From an uncultured Armatimonadota bacterium (GTDB taxonomy: Bacteria; Armatimonadota; Armatimonadia; Armatimonadales; Armatimonadaceae): DNA of 9,007 nt. The translations under genes were made by a program, and so were the position numbers. Below are positions 4,599-9,007 of this stretch, piece by piece. The stretch spans positions 1-9,007 of the forward strand of contig CAIYBQ010000014.1 of NCBI GenBank assembly GCA_903924445.1, given 5' to 3'. Under the pieces are notes generated by a model. That model did not search any database. It was given only the letters and a program-made list of their open reading frames with translations, and had not been told where the DNA came from. Within the stretch, counting starts at the first letter, position 1; each line of letters begins with the position of its first letter.

Positions 4599-7139
4599 AT
4601 GCGCTATCAATCATCGGGTTCTGCACTGTTTGCGGCGATGTCGCTGTCTGTTCTTGGAGTGGCTGGTTCAGCTCTTGCCAAGCCGGATCCGGTTGGAGCT
4701 GCACTACAAGATGCAGGCTCATTGGTAAATGATGCCCGTGTGTTAGTGAAGGATGGTAAGTTTCAGGAGGCATTGGTCAAACTCGATGCGGCCGTCAAGG
4801 CGCGTCCAGATTACACAACGGCCTACTCCGAGCGTGCTGGCGTCCTCTTTCAGCTCAAGCAATTCGACAAAGCTGTCGCAGACTACGCTGCGGTCATCAA
4901 AATGCGTCCTGCAGCACCCGCCGGTTACTTCAATCGTGGACTGGCATTGATATCCCTTCCAAAGCCGGATGCTAAAGCAGCTGTCACTGACTTCACAAAA
5001 GTCATTGAGCTAAACCCAAAACCATCGAGTACTCAGGACCTCGTGCTCGAAAGTTTCGACAAGCGCGCTTACTGCAACATCCTTCTTGCGCAGTGGCCGG
5101 CAGCTGTCGCTGACTGCTCGGAAGTCCTGAAGCGCGCAGCCAACCGCGCAGATAGCCTTATTAACCGTGCGTTTGCTTACGAATCACTGACCCCACCAGA
5201 TATCGATAAGGCCATCGCAGACTACACGACAGCGCTGCCTCTGGTAACCGATGCTGCAGCAAAGCTCGATATCCGCCTCAATCGTGCAAGCCTACTTCTC
5301 TCGCAGAAGAAGTATGAACCCGCCATCGCGGATCTGTCCGAGGGCTTAAAGGCCAATCCAAAGAATGCGGATGCCCTTCAGGCTCGCGCATCTGCGCTCT
5401 TCCAAACCGGAAAGTTTGACCTTTCTGTTGCAGACTACAAGGCCCTCGTTGCGCTCAAGCCAACAGATGTCGCTATCATCAAAGACCTCGGAGCCGTACA
5501 GCTGCAGGTAAAGGATTACGCTGGCGCGATCAGCACATACACGAGCTACATCACAAAGGCTGGCGCGACGGCTGGGAAAGATGTCTACAAGTTCCGTGCA
5601 GTGGCTTACATGAAAGTGATGCCAGCTAATCCGGGTGCGGCCATCGCAGACTACCAGGCCTATCTTGCATCGAATCCAAACGATGCCGTGATGTGGCATG
5701 ACCTCGCGGCGGCTGCATTCTCCCTCGCCGATGACAAGCCTGGTGCAAACTTGGATCTTGCCCTGAGTGCAGCGGACAAGTCCTTGGCGATTACCCCAGG
5801 TCAGGCAGACATGCTGCTCGTGCGCGCAGATGGCCTTTCCCTGCAGGGTAAGTTCGATGCTGCGATTGCCGCGTATACCGCGCTCCTGACCGCAAAGAGT
5901 GGCGACATCAATGCCCTTGAAGGCCGTGGACGTGCACGCTTCAATGCCAAGCAGTTCACAGAAGCCATCGCCGACTTTGATGCCTTCCTTGCGGCGGCAC
6001 CTGCCACGACGACAAACAAGCCCGAAATTGAGCGCCTGCGTGTCCTCGCACTTGAAAGCACCGGCGGCACCAAGAATGTCGAGATGTTGATTGCGCAGTA
6101 CACCAAGCTCATTGATGCCGCACCGGATGCGAAAGACTCGGCAATCCTCTACACCAACCGTGGCGTACAGCTCTTCAACAAGGGTGACTTTGCAGGAGCG
6201 GGTAAGGACTTCACAAAGGCATCGACGCTTGATGGCGGTGAGCTGTCCAGCCTCAAGAACATTTTGTCGGCAGCCTATAAGCAATACGACAAGACAAAGG
6301 CAAAACTGGATGCAGATGCAGTCCTGACTGCCGCTGACAAGGTGCTGGCTAAGGATCCCAAGGATGCAGATGGCATAGCAACCCGCGCCGATGTTCTCCT
6401 TGCCACCAAGGACTTTGCAAAGGCCATTGCCGAGTACACACGTATCCTTGCAGCGAATCCAAACAGCAAGGAATCTGTAGCCGTTCAAATGAACCGTGCA
6501 GCGGCGTACCTGCAAATGACACCTCCAGATTACAAGGCTGCGCTCGCAGACTTGAATGTGGTGATTACCAAAACCCCGATGGACATCGAGACGGTCCGGA
6601 TCCGCCTTCAAGTCAACCAGGCACTCAAGGACTACCCGGCGGCGATCTTGGATGCAAACAAAATCCTGATGCTTTCCGGCAAACCAGACATAGATGCCCT
6701 CATCGCACGTGCGAACGCTAATACGATTATTGGAACATCCAAAGTAGCAACCCCATCAAAGGGCACGGCTGAGCTGGATGCCGCGATTGCTGACTACACC
6801 GTGCTCATCACGGCGAAGCCAACAGAGCCGACATTGCTAATCAACCGTGGAATTGCATATGTCCGAAAGTCTGGACGAAAGTCGATCCCTGAGATTCAAA
6901 AGGCGATTGCAGACTTTGATGCGGCCATTAAGCTTAAAGCAGACTTGCCAGAGGCTTGGGATCGTCTGGCGCGCGCCTACGATGACTTTGGTCTGAACAG
7001 TGATCCTGATCAGGAAATGGCTTGGACGAAGGCGATCGATGCGTACACCAAGTATGCAGCGTTGCCAGGGGTGGCCCCAGCGGATGCAGAAACGGCTAAG
7101 AAGCGTGCTGCCGCACTCAAGGAAGCGCTGAACGGTTAG
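4599..7139 (+). CDS. Exported giant tetratricopeptide-repeat (TPR) protein
   Basis: An 846-residue protein consisting of a signal peptide and an almost unbroken solenoid of TPR units. Residues 1-26 form a Sec-type signal (hydrophobic core LFAAMSLSVLGVAGS, probable cleavage after ALA before KPDP). By eye I count about 20 units of 34-40 residues. The second helix usually carries the pattern A-[IV]-A-D-[YF] (VADYAAV, IADYTTA, IADYQAY, IAEYTRI, IADYTVL, IADFDAA), and many units end in NP or KP. Several units contain short insertions (TPPD, KPD). No enzymatic domain, transmembrane anchor or LysM/OmpA domain is visible, so it most likely acts outside the cytoplasmic membrane as a protein-binding scaffold; partners are unknown. 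The gene is monocistronic, with a ribosome binding site just upstream and a clear terminator behind it. Codon use resembles that of the prepilin gene. Confidence 0.88.
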   Translation: MRYQSSGSALFAAMSLSVLGVAGSALAKPDPVGAALQDAGSLVNDARVLVKDGKFQEALVKLDAAVKARPDYTTAYSERAGVLFQLKQFDKAVADYAAVIKMRPAAPAGYFNRGLALISLPKPDAKAAVTDFTKVIELNPKPSSTQDLVLESFDKRAYCNILLAQWPAAVADCSEVLKRAANRADSLINRAFAYESLTPPDIDKAIADYTTALPLVTDAAAKLDIRLNRASLLLSQKKYEPAIADLSEGLKANPKNADALQARASALFQTGKFDLSVADYKALVALKPTDVAIIKDLGAVQLQVKDYAGAISTYTSYITKAGATAGKDVYKFRAVAYMKVMPANPGAAIADYQAYLASNPNDAVMWHDLAAAAFSLADDKPGANLDLALSAADKSLAITPGQADMLLVRADGLSLQGKFDAAIAAYTALLTAKSGDINALEGRGRARFNAKQFTEAIADFDAFLAAAPATTTNKPEIERLRVLALESTGGTKNVEMLIAQYTKLIDAAPDAKDSAILYTNRGVQLFNKGDFAGAGKDFTKASTLDGGELSSLKNILSAAYKQYDKTKAKLDADAVLTAADKVLAKDPKDADGIATRADVLLATKDFAKAIAEYTRILAANPNSKESVAVQMNRAAAYLQMTPPDYKAALADLNVVITKTPMDIETVRIRLQVNQALKDYPAAILDANKILMLSGKPDIDALIARANANTIIGTSKVATPSKGTAELDAAIADYTVLITAKPTEPTLLINRGIAYVRKSGRKSIPEIQKAIADFDAAIKLKADLPEAWDRLARAYDDFGLNSDPDQEMAWTKAIDAYTKYAALPGVAPADAETAKKRAAALKEALNG

Positions 7140-7166
7140 TCATTAGGCATTAGAGCTACAGAGAAG

Positions 7167-7200
7167 CCCTCCGGACACCCGGAGGGTTTTCTTCTTTTTT
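7167..7200 (+). terminator. Rho-independent terminator of the TPR gene
   Basis: CCCTCCGG (7167-7174), loop ACAC and CCGGAGGG (7179-7186) form a perfect 8-bp GC-rich stem. The tract TTTTCTTCTTTTTT follows at 7187-7200. It lies 27 nt after the stop codon. Confidence 0.95.
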
Positions 7201-7230
7201 GATCCAGTAGAACTGTTAGCGAATCTGCGA

Positions 7231-7290
7231 CTTACACAAACTGCCAAGATGTATACGATAGGAGTCAGTCTGTTGAAAACATCGTGTAAG
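7231..7290. repeat. Long-range inverted repeat between the TPR terminator and the tRNA gene
   Basis: CTTACAC (7231-7237) and GTGTAAG (7284-7290) are perfect 7-bp inverted repeats 46 nt apart. Inside lie the palindrome GTATAC (7251-7256) and a second pair ACGAT/ATCGT. No gene is evident in 7201-7339; the arrangement may be chance. Confidence 0.25.
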
Positions 7291-7313
7291 TATCGGCCCT
7301 TTAAACATCAAAG

Positions 7314-7335
7314 CCCCCCCGATAAATCGGAGGGG
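7314..7335 (-). terminator. Possible terminator of the tRNA transcript
   Basis: Read on the minus strand, CCCCTCCGA (from 7335 down), loop TTTA and TCGGGGGGG form a 9-bp stem with one U-G wobble. The stem lies 4 nt beyond the encoded CCA of the tRNA. Only a short TTT follows, so termination may be weak, or the stem may mark a 3' processing site. Confidence 0.45.
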
Positions 7336-7339
7336 CACT

Positions 7340-7416
<77 letters not shown>

Positions 7417-7428
7417 AAGGCACTGAGC

Positions 7429-7458
7429 ATAATACCGCCCATCCCGAAAAAGCGGCAA
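7429..7458 (-). promoter_or_regulatory. Promoter of the tRNA gene
   Basis: On the minus strand, TTGCCG (7458-7453), an 18-bp spacer and TATTAT (7434-7429; five of six matches) precede the tRNA. The -10 box ends 12 nt before the first tRNA base, implying a very short 5' leader, as is usual for single tRNA genes. Confidence 0.5.
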
Positions 7459-7542
7459 CGCAAATGCTTGATTTTCATGTCCATTTTCTATTGCATAATG
7501 GTTTCCTCGCGCAACACAAGCCGTCACGAAGCCGTCATCGGA

Positions 7543-7548
7543 TACGAT
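7543..7548 (+). promoter_or_regulatory. -10 element placed for a leaderless or near-leaderless start of nadC
   Basis: TACGAT fits TANNNT and lies 8 nt before the GTG at 7557. Between them is AGAGAACT, which has no usable Shine-Dalgarno spacing. A transcript starting 6-8 nt after the box would begin at or within two bases of the GTG. CATAAT at 7494-7499 is an alternative -10, which would give a leader of about 50 nt. Confidence 0.35.
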
Positions 7549-7556
7549 AGAGAACT

Positions 7557-8417
7557 GTGAGTTCAGCAGAAGACCAGTCCGCATTGCATGACATGCTTAT
7601 TGCGGATGCAATTAAATCAGCAATCCAGGAAGATGTCGGTTCCGGTGACATCACATCCGTTGTCTGTATCCCCTCCACCACCGATGCAACCGCAAAGTTC
7701 ATTGCGAAAGCTAGCGGGATCGTCTCAGGTATTGATGTTGCGGCACGCGTCCTCTCTTCGGTTGACCCCACAATCGTAACGAACATCCTCATCGCCGATG
7801 GCTCACCGGTGACAAAAGGCGACATCATCGCTATTGCGAACGGCCCAGCCCGCTCGATGCTAACAGCCGAACGGACAGCGCTCAACTTCCTACAGCGGAT
7901 GTCGGGAATTGCCACCGCCACACACGCTTATGTTGCCGCAACCAACGGAACCAAGGCAATCATTCTAGACACACGCAAAACGGCACCAGGACTCCGGGCC
8001 ACCGACAAGCTCGCCGTTGTCCACGGAGGTGGTTCAAACCACCGCTTTGGGCTCTACGACATGGCGATGCTGAAGAACAACCACATCACCGCCTGTGGGA
8101 GCATCACGGCCGCAGTCACGGCTCTCCGAGCCGAGACTCAGGTCCCAATCGAAGTCGAAGTGCGCAGCTTTGATGAGCTCGAAGAAGCACTGTCGCTGAA
8201 CATCGAGAGAATCATGCTCGACCACTTCTCACTCAATGACATGCAGCGGGCCGTTACGATCGCCGCTGGACGCACACCGCTCGAAGCCAGCGGAAACATG
8301 ACCATCGAGCGTATCTCAGCTGTCGCCGCCACCGGCATCGACTTCATCTCTGTCGGAGCCCTGACCCATAGCGTCACCGCCCTTGACATCAGTTTTACTT
8401 TTGACCCCACGCACTGA
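7557..8417 (+). CDS. nadC: Quinolinate phosphoribosyltransferase (nicotinate-nucleotide pyrophosphorylase, carboxylating)
   Basis: A 286-residue cytoplasmic enzyme that converts quinolinate and PRPP to nicotinate mononucleotide, CO2 and pyrophosphate, the third step of de novo NAD synthesis. Family landmarks occur in order: AIQEDVGSGDIT (residues 22-33), AERTALNFLQRMSGIAT (104-120), LDTRKTAPGLR (137-147) with the substrate-binding Arg140 and Lys141, GGGSNHRFGLYD and LKNNH, EVEVRSFDELEEAL, IMLDHFS, LEASGN, and the barrel end GIDFISVGALTHS. Length is normal. The start is GTG 7557 by openness and the TANNNT box. ATG 7593 (Met13) is an alternative that would keep the whole conserved region, and neither has a good Shine-Dalgarno site. 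nadA follows 21 nt downstream, so the two form an operon. Confidence 0.96.
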   Translation: MSSAEDQSALHDMLIADAIKSAIQEDVGSGDITSVVCIPSTTDATAKFIAKASGIVSGIDVAARVLSSVDPTIVTNILIADGSPVTKGDIIAIANGPARSMLTAERTALNFLQRMSGIATATHAYVAATNGTKAIILDTRKTAPGLRATDKLAVVHGGGSNHRFGLYDMAMLKNNHITACGSITAAVTALRAETQVPIEVEVRSFDELEEALSLNIERIMLDHFSLNDMQRAVTIAAGRTPLEASGNMTIERISAVAATGIDFISVGALTHSVTALDISFTFDPTH

Positions 8418-8438
8418 AACCAACGGAACCGAACACCA

Positions 8439-9007
8439 ATGCCAAACGAACTGCTTACCGCCGATGCCATTTATGCAAAGCTCCACGCTAACCTCGCGGA
8501 CATCGTCCCGGATGTGATGCTACGCCGCAAGGCCGAAGCCGCCGCACAGATTGAAGTCCTCAAGCGGGAACGCAATGCCATCGTGCTAGGCCACAACTAT
8601 ATGGAGCCATCGCTTTTCCACTCCATCCCCGACTACCGCGGTGACTCCCTTGAGCTCAGCCGTGTCGCGGCCACCACGGATGCGGACATCATCGTGTTCT
8701 GCGGCGTCCGCTTTATGGCCGAGACAGCCAAGATTCTGAACCCTAGCAAAACCGTCCTGATTCCAAGCAGCAAAGCTGGCTGCTCGCTTGCAGAGTCCAT
8801 TACCGCACAGGATGTCCGCGACCTCCGCGCGATGTACCCTGGCGTGCCCATTGTCACCTACATCAACACCTACGCCGATGTCAAAGCTGAATGCGACATC
8901 TGCTGTACCAGTGGAAATGCCGTTGCCGTTGTCGAATCCCTCGGCAGCGAACAGGTCATCTTCCTCCCGGACGAGTTCCTCGCACGCAATGTAGCCCGCG
9001 AAACGGG
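8439..9007 (+). CDS. nadA: Quinolinate synthase, N-terminal two thirds or less (cut by the window edge)
   Basis: Cytoplasmic 4Fe-4S enzyme that condenses iminoaspartate with dihydroxyacetone phosphate to form quinolinate, the substrate of NadC. The 189 visible codons show LGHNYMEP (about residues 50-57), GDSLELSR (68-75), IIVFCGVRFMAETAKILNP (84-102), IPSSKAGCSLAE (108-119), TYINTYADVKAECD, CTSGNAV and VIFLPDEFLARNVARETG. Cys115 in KAGCSLAE corresponds to the first iron-sulfur cysteine ligand; the other two lie beyond the edge. The ATG at 8439 has only a weak GGAA 10 nt upstream, and coupling to nadC across 21 nt is likely. No nadB (aspartate oxidase) or aspartate dehydrogenase is in the window; it may follow downstream. 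Confidence 0.95.
   Translation, partial: MPNELLTADAIYAKLHANLADIVPDVMLRRKAEAAAQIEVLKRERNAIVLGHNYMEPSLFHSIPDYRGDSLELSRVAATTDADIIVFCGVRFMAETAKILNPSKTVLIPSSKAGCSLAESITAQDVRDLRAMYPGVPIVTYINTYADVKAECDICCTSGNAVAVVESLGSEQVIFLPDEFLARNVARET

Noticed and set aside
5217..5654. DNA direct repeats within the TPR gene considered as a mobile or recombination element
   Set aside because: The repeated strings encode the same TPR helix residues in frame and have no flanking target duplications or inverted ends; they reflect the protein repeat.
5346..6611. Antisense open frame of 421 codons inside the TPR gene
   Set aside because: The repeated, biased codons of the TPR gene suppress stops on the opposite strand. 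The product is unnaturally rich in Cys and Arg and has no recognisable motif.

Overview
The window reads as ordinary chromosomal DNA of a free-living bacterium, most likely a member of the Armatimonadota (former OP10) or a close relative. The main clue is the gene at 1351-2259. It encodes a type IV pilin-like protein of the DUF1559 / H-X9-DG family, whose N-terminus (AFTLIELLVV, then FPVFAQAREKAR, SCLSN and YTQDYDE) is, as I remember it, typical of that phylum. The taxonomic call is inference from protein style only; no rRNA is present.

Layout, left to right. (1) 1-1183: the end of an arsenic-resistance operon. A cysteine-rich C-terminal tail of an unidentified protein (1-105) overlaps arsC (102-512), a thioredoxin-coupled arsenate reductase. 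arsC in turn overlaps an AqpS-like aquaglyceroporin gene (512-1183). Arsenate would be reduced to arsenite and leave the cell through the channel. (2) 1184-2330: an AT-rich promoter region, the DUF1559 prepilin gene and a strong double-hairpin terminator. (3) 2353-3102: a predicted lipoprotein of unknown function, possibly translated from a leaderless mRNA. (4) 3103-4404: a regulatory stretch rich in dyads, with a good sigma-70-type promoter, drives a D-galactonate dehydratase (dgoD). (5) 4405-7200: a regulatory stretch with further dyads, then a very large exported protein made almost entirely of about 20 TPR units, closed by a clear terminator. (6) 7201-7556: a CAU-anticodon tRNA gene on the minus strand with its own promoter. 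(7) 7557-9007: the NAD biosynthesis genes nadC and nadA in one operon; nadA runs off the right edge.

Apart from the tRNA, all convincing genes are on the plus strand. They fall into short transcription units with unrelated roles: arsenic detoxification, surface or secretion structures, sugar-acid catabolism, protein-protein scaffolding and NAD synthesis. I see no CRISPR array, insertion sequence, integrase, phage gene or toxin-antitoxin pair. The most noteworthy points are the arsC-aquaglyceroporin pair, two genes with a TANNNT box 6-8 nt before a GTG start (leaderless architecture), the dyad clusters upstream of dgoD and the TPR gene, and the giant TPR protein itself. I found no clearly new multi-gene system.
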